From NCBI RefSeq assembly GCF_001865995.1, contig NZ_MLQQ01000040.1, positions 124,001-188,000 on the forward strand: a stretch of 64,000 nt of DNA, read 5' to 3'. The DNA is from Anaerobacillus arseniciselenatis (GTDB lineage: Bacteria > Bacillota > Bacilli > Bacillales > Anaerobacillaceae). The translations under genes were made by a program, and so were the position numbers. Within the stretch, counting starts at the first letter, position 1. Every line of letters starts with the position of its first letter. Below the pieces are notes generated by a model. The model was not told the DNA's origin. It made no database searches and saw nothing but the letters and a program-made list of their open reading frames with translations. Below, in pieces: positions 18,867 through 26,642 of this stretch.

Positions 18867-20261
18867 TTAATGGTGACCGCCACAAACTTTGCTCAATACT
18901 CTTTCATATGCTTTTATTGTCGCATCAATTTCTTTTATACCATGAGCAGTTGATAAACTGTATCTATTTAAAGGCTTCGTATAAATTCCTTCATTTAAAA
19001 GATGCAAATCAATTTCTTTTCTAAGCGATAGGTCAGTTTGCTGGAGGTCACGATAATTACGAATATTCTCCTTATTAGTTAATACTACACTAAAAATTGA
19101 CCCTATGCCAATCGCTTTCATTCCGATCTTATATCGTTTGAATAATTGCTCTAATTGCTGTTTTAAAAAAGCTGTATTTTTAAAAACATCTTCAATTTTT
19201 TCTTCTAAAACTTCTACTGTTGCTAAACCTGCCGCTAAAATCATTGGGTGTCCGTTATAAGTCCCACTATGGAATAATACATCTTTAGACTTTGATTTTT
19301 TACTTTGGCTCGAGTCAAAGACATCAGCGCCTCTTCTAGGTGAACTTTCAAGCATAATTTCCTCTCTACCACCAACAATTCCAATGGGAAATCCTCCACC
19401 GATGACTTTACCTAAAGCTGTAATATCCGGCTTGACGTTATATAATTGTTGCGCTCCACCTATAGCAACCCGAAAACCTGTTTTTACTTCGTCAAAAATA
19501 AGAAGTATCCCTAGTTCTTTCGTTATTTCTCTTAGGCCTTTTATAAACTTTTCTGTAGCTGGAATAAATCCGCCTTGGACAGGTTCGATCATCACAGCCG
19601 CTAGATCATGCTGGTGCCTTCTCAAAATGGCTTCACATGCCTCTAATTCGTTAAAAGGAAGGATAATCGTATTTTCTGCTTCTTTTTCAGGAACTCCTTT
19701 TGATTCAATAACAGAATTAGGATTTAGTTCCTCACCAGCTTCATTTAATGGAGGGGATACGCTTACTAATACTTCGTTGTAACCTCCGTGATAATGTCCT
19801 TCAAATTTAGCAATCTTATACTTTCCTGTATAAGCATAAGCAAGTCTTAATGCTAACAAAGTTGCCTCAGTACCTGAGTTCGTATATCGTAACAACTCCA
19901 TTGACGGATAATGTTGTTGTATTTTTTTCCCAAACGTATATTCTAATTCATGTGGCGTTCCGAAAAGGCAAGTTCCATTTTGGTGTAATTGCTTTGTTAT
20001 CGCTTCAGTAATCTTTTCGTGACCATGCCCTAGCATTAAAGCGCCATAAGCAAGTAAATAATCGATATATTCATTGCCGTTCACATCCGTTAAATGAGCA
20101 CCATTTCCTTTTTCCATAACAATTGGATATGGGTCAAACGATTTAATGTTAGCTGTCACTCCACCTGGCATTACTTCTTTCGCTTTCTTCATCCATTCTA
20201 ATGATTTACTCGTCCTTTCGAAATAATCCGGTAATGGATAATCAACCTTTTGGATAGCCAT
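18867..20261 (-). CDS. GSA-aminotransferase-like class III PLP enzyme
   Basis: A 464-residue class III aminotransferase of the glutamate-1-semialdehyde 2,1-aminomutase (HemL) group. The PLP lysine is K285 in ITALGKVIGGG, the PLP-ring Asp is D257 in FDEVKTGFR, and the HemL-like MPGGVTANIKSF start is present. It is some 30 residues longer than typical HemL, with an insert rich in Ser and Lys around residues 305-325. No haem-synthesis gene is nearby; it shares an intergenic control region with a radical SAM aminomutase and is followed by an RpiR regulator, so a catabolic or osmolyte role is more likely than tetrapyrrole synthesis. Substrate unknown. The start has GGTGGAG upstream. Confidence 0.8.
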   Translation of the reverse strand: MAIQKVDYPLPDYFERTSKSLEWMKKAKEVMPGGVTANIKSFDPYPIVMEKGNGAHLTDVNGNEYIDYLLAYGALMLGHGHEKITEAITKQLHQNGTCLFGTPHELEYTFGKKIQQHYPSMELLRYTNSGTEATLLALRLAYAYTGKYKIAKFEGHYHGGYNEVLVSVSPPLNEAGEELNPNSVIESKGVPEKEAENTIILPFNELEACEAILRRHQHDLAAVMIEPVQGGFIPATEKFIKGLREITKELGILLIFDEVKTGFRVAIGGAQQLYNVKPDITALGKVIGGGFPIGIVGGREEIMLESSPRRGADVFDSSQSKKSKSKDVLFHSGTYNGHPMILAAGLATVEVLEEKIEDVFKNTAFLKQQLEQLFKRYKIGMKAIGIGSIFSVVLTNKENIRNYRDLQQTDLSLRKEIDLHLLNEGIYTKPLNRYSLSTAHGIKEIDATIKAYERVLSKVCGGHH

Positions 20262-20314
20262 TTTTTATTATTCTCCACCTTTTCGTTAGTTTTAATTTCA
20301 TAATTTCATTTTTT

Positions 20315-20492
20315 TGAATTATTTATTTCATTTTATGATAAATCACTTCATTTGTGAAGGGTTAAATTCAAAAATATTATTTTTTGAAATATTTGTTTCA
20401 TAATCTATTAAATGAAAGATAGATTTCACTTTATATACATTTATGAAACTAAAAAACCACGAAAATAGGACTATTATGAAGCTTACACTTCA
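20315..20492. promoter_or_regulatory. Five 16-bp TGAA-N8-TTCA operator sites
   Basis: Five palindromes of equal length lie in the 333-bp divergent gap: TGAATTATTTATTTCA (20315-20330), TGAAGGGTTAAATTCA (20355-20370), TGAAATATTTGTTTCA (20385-20400), TGAAAGATAGATTTCA (20413-20428) and TGAAGCTTACACTTCA (20477-20492). Such an array strongly suggests a regulator site, most simply the RpiR protein encoded two genes away. I did not see this motif upstream of the TAXI gene. Confidence 0.7.
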
Positions 20493-20525
20493 AAAGTTAT
20501 GTTTTTTTAATGATTTCCTTCATTT

Positions 20526-20555
20526 TTGACCAAATTCAGCTTTTTTTGATATACT
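20526..20555 (+). promoter_or_regulatory. Sigma-A promoter of the kamA-like gene
   Basis: TTGACC (20526-20531) and TATACT (20550-20555) are separated by 18 bp, about 40 bp before the start codon and downstream of the palindrome array. Confidence 0.65.
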
Positions 20556-20594
20556 CAAAATGCTGAATGAAATTTTAATAGAGGAGATGGTAGA

Positions 20595-21764
20595 ATGGCG
20601 ATGCCAAAATACGTAACGAACATTGATAAAATTGAGGGGATTTCTGAAGAAGAAAAAGTAAAGTTAAAAAAGATTACTGAGAAGTATGTTTTTCGCGTGA
20701 ATGATTATTATTTAAATCTCATTGATTGGAATGATCCGAACGATCCCATTCGTAAATTAGTTATACCTAATGAAGGAGAATTATCTGAATATGGGCGCTG
20801 GGATGCTTCCGATGAAGCGACAAACTACGTAGTACCAGGCTGTCAACACAAATATGGCACTACAGCATTATTAATGGTGTCAGAAGTGTGTGGCGCTTAT
20901 TGTCGTTATTGCTTCAGAAAACGCTTATTCCGAAACGATATTAAAGAAGCTATGAATGATGTGAACCCAGGCATCGAATACATTGCCCAAAATCCACAAA
21001 TTAACAATGTACTTCTTACAGGTGGAGACTCTTTAATTTTAGCAACCAAAAAATTACGCCAAATTATCGAAAGACTTCGTGCGATTGACCATGTAAAAAT
21101 TATTCGTTTAGGTTCTAAAATGCCTGTTTTTAATCCAATGCGCATTTACGAAGATGAAGAGTTACTACAACTTATTCGGGAGTATTCAACACCAGAAAAG
21201 CGTATATATGTGATGGCTCACATTAACCATCCAACAGAAATTACTAAAGAAGCAAAAAGAGGTTTCCAAGCACTTCATGATGCAGGTGCTATTGTTGTAA
21301 ACCAAACGCCAGTTTTAAAAGGAATTAATGATGACCCTGTTGTTTTAGGTGAACTATTAGACAAACTATCATGGGCAGGTGTAACACCTTATTACTTCTT
21401 TATAAACCGTCCTGTTGCAGGTAACAACGACTTCGTATTAACACTTAAAGAAGCTTACGATATTGTAGAACAAGCAAAAGCACGCACATCTGGACTTGGT
21501 AAGCGTGTAAGGCTATCAATGAGTCACACTTCAGGAAAAATTGAAATTTTAGCAGTTGAAGACGGAAAGGCTTACTTGAAATATCACCAATCTAGAGACA
21601 ATGTGTACGGAAAGTTTATGGTATTAGACTGCCCAGAAAATGCTGCTTGGTTTGACGATCTTCCTGGAAACGAGAAATACTGGAATGCACCTAAAAAGAA
21701 AAGTGAAGATATCATCTCAGCTAATGAATTTATTGCTGAAAAAGAATTAGTAGGAACAAAATAA
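20595..21764 (+). CDS. KamA-family radical SAM amino acid 2,3-aminomutase
   Basis: A 389-residue radical SAM enzyme of the lysine/glutamate 2,3-aminomutase family. The iron-sulfur motif is C99-x3-C103-x2-C106 (VCGAYCRYC), followed by LLTGGDSL; K315 in HTSGKIEI aligns with the PLP lysine. The two Asp residues that hold the lysine side chain in clostridial lysine 2,3-aminomutase (D293, D330) align by my reading with R272 (INRPVAG) and S308. The substrate is therefore probably not lysine; an acidic amino acid such as glutamate, giving beta-glutamate, is a reasonable guess. It has its own promoter and RBS (GAGGAG) and a terminator after a repeat region. Confidence 0.82.
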   Translation: MAMPKYVTNIDKIEGISEEEKVKLKKITEKYVFRVNDYYLNLIDWNDPNDPIRKLVIPNEGELSEYGRWDASDEATNYVVPGCQHKYGTTALLMVSEVCGAYCRYCFRKRLFRNDIKEAMNDVNPGIEYIAQNPQINNVLLTGGDSLILATKKLRQIIERLRAIDHVKIIRLGSKMPVFNPMRIYEDEELLQLIREYSTPEKRIYVMAHINHPTEITKEAKRGFQALHDAGAIVVNQTPVLKGINDDPVVLGELLDKLSWAGVTPYYFFINRPVAGNNDFVLTLKEAYDIVEQAKARTSGLGKRVRLSMSHTSGKIEILAVEDGKAYLKYHQSRDNVYGKFMVLDCPENAAWFDDLPGNEKYWNAPKKKSEDIISANEFIAEKELVGTK

Positions 21765-21767
21765 TAA

Positions 21768-22068
21768 GAAAAGCGGAAGCGCCTCGGTAAGCTTCGACAA
21801 GCGTTGGAGGGCCAGCAACGTTTTGCCTCCTCTTCGTTTCTTCCTCGTGAATAGGCAAATCTTGATGGACCGAAACGCTCGAGAAGCTAGGGGCTGGAGC
21901 TAGACAAAGAAAAGCGAAAGCGCCTTGGTAAGCTTCGACAAGCGTTGGAGGGACAACAACGTTTTGCCTCCTCTTCGATTCTCCTCATGAGTAGGCAAAT
22001 CTTGATGGACCGAAACGATCGAGAAGCTAGGCGCTGGAGCTAGACAAAAAAGCGAAAGCGCATTTCTT
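21768..22068. repeat. Tandem pair of F4 repeats (~140 bp each) plus a third start
   Basis: Two highly similar units (from 21768 and from 21906) each run from AAGAAAAGCGGAAGCGCC or AAGAAAAGCGAAAGCGCC through GTTTTGCCTCCTCTTCG to GGCTGGAGCTAGACAAA. A third unit begins at 22048 (AAAAGCGAAAGCGC) and breaks off. It fills most of the 401-bp gap after the kamA-like gene, with no gene inside. Confidence 0.8.
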
Positions 22069-22127
22069 TAAAACAAAATTTTTTTTTATAATCCGCACTG
22101 ATTGAAAACGTTTGTCAACAGTCTGAT

Positions 22128-22159
22128 GGATCTGACAAAACTGTCAGATCCATTTTTTC
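22128..22159 (+). terminator. Intrinsic terminator for the kamA-like transcript
   Basis: GGATCTGACA (22128-22137) and TGTCAGATCC (22142-22151) make a perfect 10-bp stem with an AAAC loop, followed by ATTTTTT on the plus strand. Confidence 0.85.
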
Positions 22160-22165
22160 ATACTC

Positions 22166-22786
22166 CTACATATTCGAATTAAAATCATGCCAATTCATTT
22201 GAAGTTCTTCTAAATCGTCATCAAAATCATCCATATGCATAGGACCCATGTGATCTGGCATCATTTCGGAAGTTGGCATTCCTGTATGGTGTGGTGCCAT
22301 TTGTGGTCCTGGTACGCCTGCATGATCTGATGTCATATGTGGCCCTGTCATTCCTGGGTGATGTGGTGCCATTTGTGGCCCTGTCGTTCCTGGGTGATGT
22401 GGTGCCATTTGTGGCCCTGTCATTCCTGGGTGATGTGGTGCCATTTGTGGCCCTGTCATTCCTGGGTGATGTGGTGCCATTTGTGGTGCCGGCATTCCTA
22501 GGTGATGTGGTGCCATTTGTGGCCCTGTCATTCCTGGATGATGTGGTGCCATTTGTGGCGCAGCCATTCCTGGGTGATGTGGTGCCATTTGTGGCCCTGC
22601 CATTCCTGGGTGATGTGGTGCCATTTGTGGCGCAGCCATTCCTGGGTGATGTGGTGCCATTTGTGGCGCAGCCATTCCTGGATGATGTGGCATCACGTTT
22701 GGTAGTGGCATTCCTGTATGGTATGGCATCATTTGTTGCGCCTTTCCAAAAGGCATTTGATGAGTTTTGTTACATCCGCAAGACAT
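22166..22786 (-). CDS. His/Met/Pro-rich 12-residue-repeat protein, possible spore coat protein
   Basis: A 206-residue low-complexity protein. It has an N-terminus with two Cys (MSCGCNKTHQMPFGK), 14 repeats of a 12-residue unit (consensus MAPHHPGMTGPQ, residues 19-186) and an acidic tail (DFDDDLEELQMNWHDF). There is no signal peptide or membrane segment. Cys/His-rich, repetitive Bacillus proteins of this sort are often spore coat or spore-associated proteins, and the dense His-His/Met pattern suggests metal binding; both are inferences. The start has GGAAGGGG upstream. The antisense strand is also open because of the repeat and is taken as a shadow. Confidence 0.7.
   Translation of the reverse strand: MSCGCNKTHQMPFGKAQQMMPYHTGMPLPNVMPHHPGMAAPQMAPHHPGMAAPQMAPHHPGMAGPQMAPHHPGMAAPQMAPHHPGMTGPQMAPHHLGMPAPQMAPHHPGMTGPQMAPHHPGMTGPQMAPHHPGTTGPQMAPHHPGMTGPHMTSDHAGVPGPQMAPHHTGMPTSEMMPDHMGPMHMDDFDDDLEELQMNWHDFNSNM
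22229..22732 (-). repeat. 36-bp coding tandem repeat, 14 units
   Basis: Fourteen 36-bp units encode the 12-residue repeat; the central ten are very similar in DNA, while the first and the last four are diverged. This gradient suggests expansion from the middle by slippage or unequal crossing-over. Confidence 0.9.
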
Positions 22787-22828
22787 TAGTTTTTACCCCT
22801 TCCTTTTTTTAAAGCTAGGTACTCGAGT

Positions 22829-22931
22829 GAATTCCATAATTCCAATAAATTCGCCACACCCTCTAGACTAATTGCAAACAATTAACTTAACTAGATGTAG
22901 CATCCTAGTGGGTTTAATGATTATGAAATTC
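22829..22931. repeat. Diverged F1 repeat
   Basis: Starts GAATTCCATAATTCC and ends GATTATGAAATTC, about 103 bp. Its core differs from the other copies, with a local palindrome AATTGCAAACAATT. It lies in the 602-bp gap 22787-23388, which otherwise holds F2 units and no gene. Confidence 0.6.
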
Positions 22932-23040
22932 ATTTATTTAGACAATATCAATTTTATGAATTAGGGGGATGTCTTGTGATAATAATCTAGAAAAATATTA
23001 TGTGAATAACCAATTTAGGCATAAACCTAAAAAAAAACCA

Positions 23041-23372
23041 TCATGCCGTTTTAACGTCATCATCTAAGATTGGAAATGCGGGCGAATTCTCTCGCTTCGC
23101 TGTAAAGCTACTGACCTCAATCACATCATGGAATGCTTCTTAGAGATTTATCATGCAGCTTTGCGACGAGTAACCGCAGGAGCACCCTCTATCGAGTTTT
23201 AGAGGCTCACTCTGGAAATTGGCCGGACATTTTCAAACAAAAACCGCATGACGATTAATCGTCACCATCTAACATGAAAAAATCCGGTCGATTTCCCTCA
23301 CTGCGCTGTAAATCCGTTCCGGCTTTAGAGGCTTGTTCGGAAAAGTCGACCGTCATTTTCTTTTCATATAAA
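23041..23372. repeat. Two F2 repeat units upstream of the ABC genes' 3' end
   Basis: The first is a long unit with CTCTCGCTTCGCTGTAAAGC, CTGACCTCAATCACATCATG and GCTTTGCGACGAGTAACCGC, shared with copies at 34905 and 48640. The second unit (23242-23372) is almost identical to 36405-36540, with arms CGGTCGATTTCC and GGAAAAGTCGACCG. It lies downstream of the ABC ATPase gene. Confidence 0.75.
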
Positions 23373-23388
23373 AAGAAACGATCACACT

Positions 23389-24183
23389 TTATCCTAATAA
23401 AGCGCGATCGTTTACCATATCTGTTCCTCTAATACGTTGGAATTCATTTAATAACTTTTCAATCGTTAACTGGTTCTTTTCTTTTCCAGCAACATCTAAA
23501 ATAATTTGTCCTTTATCCATCATGATTAAGCGATTTCCTAAATCTAATGCTTGCTGCATATTATGAGTCACCATTATGGTAGTTAATTCATACTTCTTTA
23601 CGATATCGCCAGTTAAATTCGTTATCATCTCAGCCCTTGAAGGATCAAGTGCTGCTGTATGCTCATCAAGAAGTAAAATATTTGGTTCTGTGAAAGTAGC
23701 CATCAATAAAGAGAGAGCTTGCCTTTCTCCACCTGATAATAAGCCTACTTTTGCAGTTAGCCTGTTTTCTAACCCTAAATGCAATGTTTCTAAATACTCT
23801 TTAAACATTTGTTTTCGTTTTTTATTAACTCCGAAACGTAAAGTTCTTCTTTTATTTCTACTGTATGCAATCGCTAAATTTTCCTCTATCGTCATGTTAG
23901 GAGCTGTACCTGCCATCGGATCTTGAAACACACGCCCTATATAGTGTGAACGTTTATATTCGGGGATAAAAGTTACATCTTTATTTTCAATATAAACATT
24001 CCCAACATCCGGTAAAAGCGAACCGGATGTAATATTCATTAACGTTGATTTTCCAGCGCCGTTACTACCGATAACAGTTAAAAAATCACCACTATTTAGC
24101 ATTAAGTTTGTTCGTTGTAACGCTTTTTTCTCATCTAACGTGCCCTCATTAAATGTTATACTGACATCTTTTAGCGTTAACAT
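23389..24183 (-). CDS. ABC transporter ATP-binding protein
   Basis: A 264-residue ABC ATPase. Walker A is GSNGAGKST (about residues 38-46), the signature is LLSGGERQALSLLMA, and Walker B is NILLLDEHTAALDP with the catalytic Glu followed by His. It lies 16 bp after the permease gene, and together with the lipoprotein forms a three-gene importer of the ABC_sub_bind type. Related systems in Firmicutes have been linked to tryptophan uptake (TrpXYZ); the ligand here is unknown. Confidence 0.88.
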   Translation of the reverse strand: MLTLKDVSITFNEGTLDEKKALQRTNLMLNSGDFLTVIGSNGAGKSTLMNITSGSLLPDVGNVYIENKDVTFIPEYKRSHYIGRVFQDPMAGTAPNMTIEENLAIAYSRNKRRTLRFGVNKKRKQMFKEYLETLHLGLENRLTAKVGLLSGGERQALSLLMATFTEPNILLLDEHTAALDPSRAEMITNLTGDIVKKYELTTIMVTHNMQQALDLGNRLIMMDKGQIILDVAGKEKNQLTIEKLLNEFQRIRGTDMVNDRALLG

Positions 24184-24199
24184 ATCATTCCCTCCTTTC

Positions 24200-25177
24200 T
24201 TATCCTGCTACTTTCATCTGTTCAGTGCGTTTTCTTTTACGTCGCTGCTTTTCCTTAAAATTATCAATAATTTTTGGAGCAACAAGTGCTGTGATAACGA
24301 TAACTGCAGTAATTAGTTTTAAGTCACCGGTTTCTAAAAACTCTACCCTTAATGCTAACGTTACAACGATACGATAAATGATAGCTCCACCAATGACAGC
24401 GAGTGTTGTTATCGCAATCGTCTTTGTACCAAAAAGTGCCTCTCCAATAATAACCGATGCAAGACCGATGATAATCATCCCAATCCCCATACCGATATCA
24501 GCAAAGCCACCATATTGTGCGATCAACGCCCCAGATAAAGCTACAAAAGCATTTGAAATCCCTAAGCCAAAGATCGTTAAATTGTCTGTATTCGCAGAGA
24601 AACTACGAATCATTTTTTTGTTATCTCCGGTTGCTCGTAAAGCTAAGCCAACTTCAGTTTTTAATAAATAGTCTGCAAGAAATTTAATTAGAAGGGTTAC
24701 AACTGCAGCAAAAATAACAATCCCAAAAGTTCTTGGAAGATGTGTAAACCCTAAAGAAGTAAATAACGAAGACATAACTTGATCAAAACCAATTCTTTCG
24801 GAAAGCTGAGATATTTTCGTCATTATTGTTTCTTGGCTCAATAACGGAATATTCGAGCGTCCCATGATTCGTAAATTTATTGAATACAGTGCAATCATCA
24901 TTAAAATACCAGATAATAAGGGATTTATTTTTCCTTTCGTGTGCAATAGTCCTGTGATGCATCCTGCTAAAAATCCAGCTAGTATTGCAATAACGGTAGC
25001 AATTAAAGGGTTATAGCCACTAACAATTAACATAGCGGCGATCGCAGCACCAGTGACAAAACTTCCATCTACAGTTAAATCAGGAAAATCTAAAACACGG
25101 AAGGAGAGGTAAACACCTAGCGCCATAATAGCGTAGAAAATCCCTGCCTCAATTGAACCAAATATAGATATAAACAT
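24200..25177 (-). CDS. ABC transporter permease (branched-chain-type fold)
   Basis: A 325-residue membrane protein with about eight to nine hydrophobic helices of the BPD_transp_2 family. LDFPDLTVDGSFVTGAA near the N-terminus and LRATGDNKKM in the cytoplasmic loop are typical. The C-terminus is strongly basic (KEKQRRKRKRTEQ). The start is set at ATG 25177, with GAAAGGAGAGAGG directly upstream; the longer frame to 25231 reads through an F4 repeat. Partner of the adjacent ATPase and binding lipoprotein. Confidence 0.88.
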   Translation of the reverse strand: MFISIFGSIEAGIFYAIMALGVYLSFRVLDFPDLTVDGSFVTGAAIAAMLIVSGYNPLIATVIAILAGFLAGCITGLLHTKGKINPLLSGILMMIALYSINLRIMGRSNIPLLSQETIMTKISQLSERIGFDQVMSSLFTSLGFTHLPRTFGIVIFAAVVTLLIKFLADYLLKTEVGLALRATGDNKKMIRSFSANTDNLTIFGLGISNAFVALSGALIAQYGGFADIGMGIGMIIIGLASVIIGEALFGTKTIAITTLAVIGGAIIYRIVVTLALRVEFLETGDLKLITAVIVITALVAPKIIDNFKEKQRRKRKRTEQMKVAG

Positions 25178-25192
25178 TACCTCTCTCCTTTC

Positions 25193-25365
25193 AAGAAAAG
25201 CGCAGGCGCCTTGGTCACGAGCGAAAGGCACTGGAAGCCCTTTGACAGAAGCCGCTTTTTGGCTTCCGAAATGGACTGAAGTGACCGAGCTCGTAGGCGT
25301 CAGAGCTAGACAACTGCCAAAGTTTAAAAAATTTCTTATCTTTCAAGAAAAGCGCAAGGCGCCTA
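25193..25365. repeat. F4 repeat inside the ABC operon
   Basis: AAGAAAAGCGCAGGCGCC, then GGCGTCAGAGCTAGACAACT, GCCAAAGTTT and ATTTCTTATC, then a second AAGAAAAGCGCAAGGCGCC. It sits between the binding-protein stop and the permease ribosome site. Confidence 0.75.
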
Positions 25366-25366
25366 C

Positions 25367-26425
25367 TTATTCTACAAACTGTGCCTTTTCATCCCACTCA
25401 GAATTCCATTCAACCCCTTGAGCCTCAGCTGCACTTTTATTAATAAAAAGTTGCATTTCTGGTGGCGATTCCGCTGGGATATCTCCAATTGCTTTTTCAC
25501 CTTTTAAAACTTCTGCTGCCATTTCACCAGAACGGTAGCCGATCGTAAAATAATCAATTCCAAACGTTGCAAAGCCACCTCTATTTAACGAATCTGGCTC
25601 ACCAACGATTAATGGAATATCATAATCATTTGATACTGCAACAACCGTTTCTAATGCCGAAACAACGGTATTATCAGTAATAATGTATATTACATCAACG
25701 TCACCGACTAATGATTGAGCTGATTGTTGAACCTCAGCTGACGTCGAAACTGTTCGCTTTGCAACTTCTAATCCAATTTTTTTAGCTGCTGTCTCAACCG
25801 TTTCAATTTGAGCAATCGAATTTTGCTCTCCAGAGTTGTATATTAGACCAATTTTTGCTCCTTCAAAATATGTTGCTATAAACTCAACCGTTTCATCGAC
25901 CGCCTCAGCTAGAAAATCACTTACTCCTGTAATATTTCCACCAGTTGGTTCATTCATTTCGGGAACAAGGTCAGCACCAACTGGATCTGTAACAGACGTA
26001 AAAATAATCGGAATATCTCTCGTTGCATTTAATGCTGATTGCGAACTAGGTGTTGAATTAGTAAAAATTAGATCGACCCCATCAGCAACAAATTTTTGAG
26101 CGATCGACGCCGCATTATTCATGTCCCCTTGTGCACTTTGAAAATCATAAGAAACATTTTCACCTTCGACAAAACCATTATCAGCAAGAGCTTTTTTAAA
26201 TCCCTCAAAAGCCGCATCAAGAGACGGGTGTTCAACAATTTGTGAAGCACCTATTTTAAACTGCTCTTCTTCTGGGCTTGCAGCCTCAGTTTGGTCACTA
26301 TCACTAGCTTGTGTCGAGTTTTCCTCTTCGTTATTATCTTGTGAAGCATCTTGACTACCACATGCAGTTAAAACAAATAAACTAAATAAAAATGCTACTA
26401 AACTAATAAATAATCGCTTTCTCAT
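25367..26425 (-). CDS. ABC_sub_bind-type substrate-binding lipoprotein
   Basis: A 352-residue lipoprotein: signal peptide with lipobox FVLTAC, an Asp/Glu/Ser-rich linker (residues about 23-55) and an ABC_sub_bind (PF04392) domain with IGASQIVEHPSLDAAFEGFK, FTSVTDPVGA and GNITGVSD. Family members bind small ligands such as tryptophan or other aromatic or purine-like molecules; the ligand here is not determined. First gene of the importer operon, with promoter at 26473-26501 and RBS TAGGGGG. Confidence 0.88.
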   Translation of the reverse strand: MRKRLFISLVAFLFSLFVLTACGSQDASQDNNEEENSTQASDSDQTEAASPEEEQFKIGASQIVEHPSLDAAFEGFKKALADNGFVEGENVSYDFQSAQGDMNNAASIAQKFVADGVDLIFTNSTPSSQSALNATRDIPIIFTSVTDPVGADLVPEMNEPTGGNITGVSDFLAEAVDETVEFIATYFEGAKIGLIYNSGEQNSIAQIETVETAAKKIGLEVAKRTVSTSAEVQQSAQSLVGDVDVIYIITDNTVVSALETVVAVSNDYDIPLIVGEPDSLNRGGFATFGIDYFTIGYRSGEMAAEVLKGEKAIGDIPAESPPEMQLFINKSAAEAQGVEWNSEWDEKAQFVE

Positions 26426-26472
26426 CGTTTAATCCCCCTACAATATTTTAAAAATTCTAATATTTATGTATT

Positions 26473-26501
26473 ATCATAGTACATTGTCATTGCTGTGTAA
26501 A
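26473..26501 (-). promoter_or_regulatory. Sigma-A promoter of the ABC_sub_bind operon
   Basis: On the minus strand TTTACA (26496-26501) and TATGAT (26473-26478) are 17 bp apart, about 50 bp before the start codon. Confidence 0.7.
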
Positions 26502-26642
26502 TAAAAAGTTTTGCACTTTAAAGCGTTTTAGCGTTTTGGTATTGAATTTCTTGTGAACAGAAAATTGCCAACTAAAAAATGATTATAGGAAAATAATTTT
26601 GTAGCATGATGATCAATTCGTTCATATATTGTCATAGAACTT

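Noticed and set aside
18867-20261. Housekeeping hemL of tetrapyrrole synthesis
   Set aside because: It is longer than HemL, has a Ser/Lys-rich insert, and is not next to any hem gene but beside an RpiR regulator and a radical SAM aminomutase.
22099-22118. A cre-like or palindromic AAAACGTTTGTCAA word near the kamA terminator
   Set aside because: Spacing does not fit the cre consensus and it lies downstream of two convergent genes, not in a promoter.
22273-22812. A 179-codon open frame on the plus strand opposite the His/Met/Pro repeat gene
   Set aside because: It mirrors the 36-bp repeat, has no ribosome site, and its product is a simple hydrophobic repeat; the minus-strand frame has a good ribosome site and sensible ends.
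24200-25231. Longer N-terminus of the ABC permease from 25231
   Set aside because: The extra residues read through an F4 repeat and a ribosome site sits right before ATG 25177.
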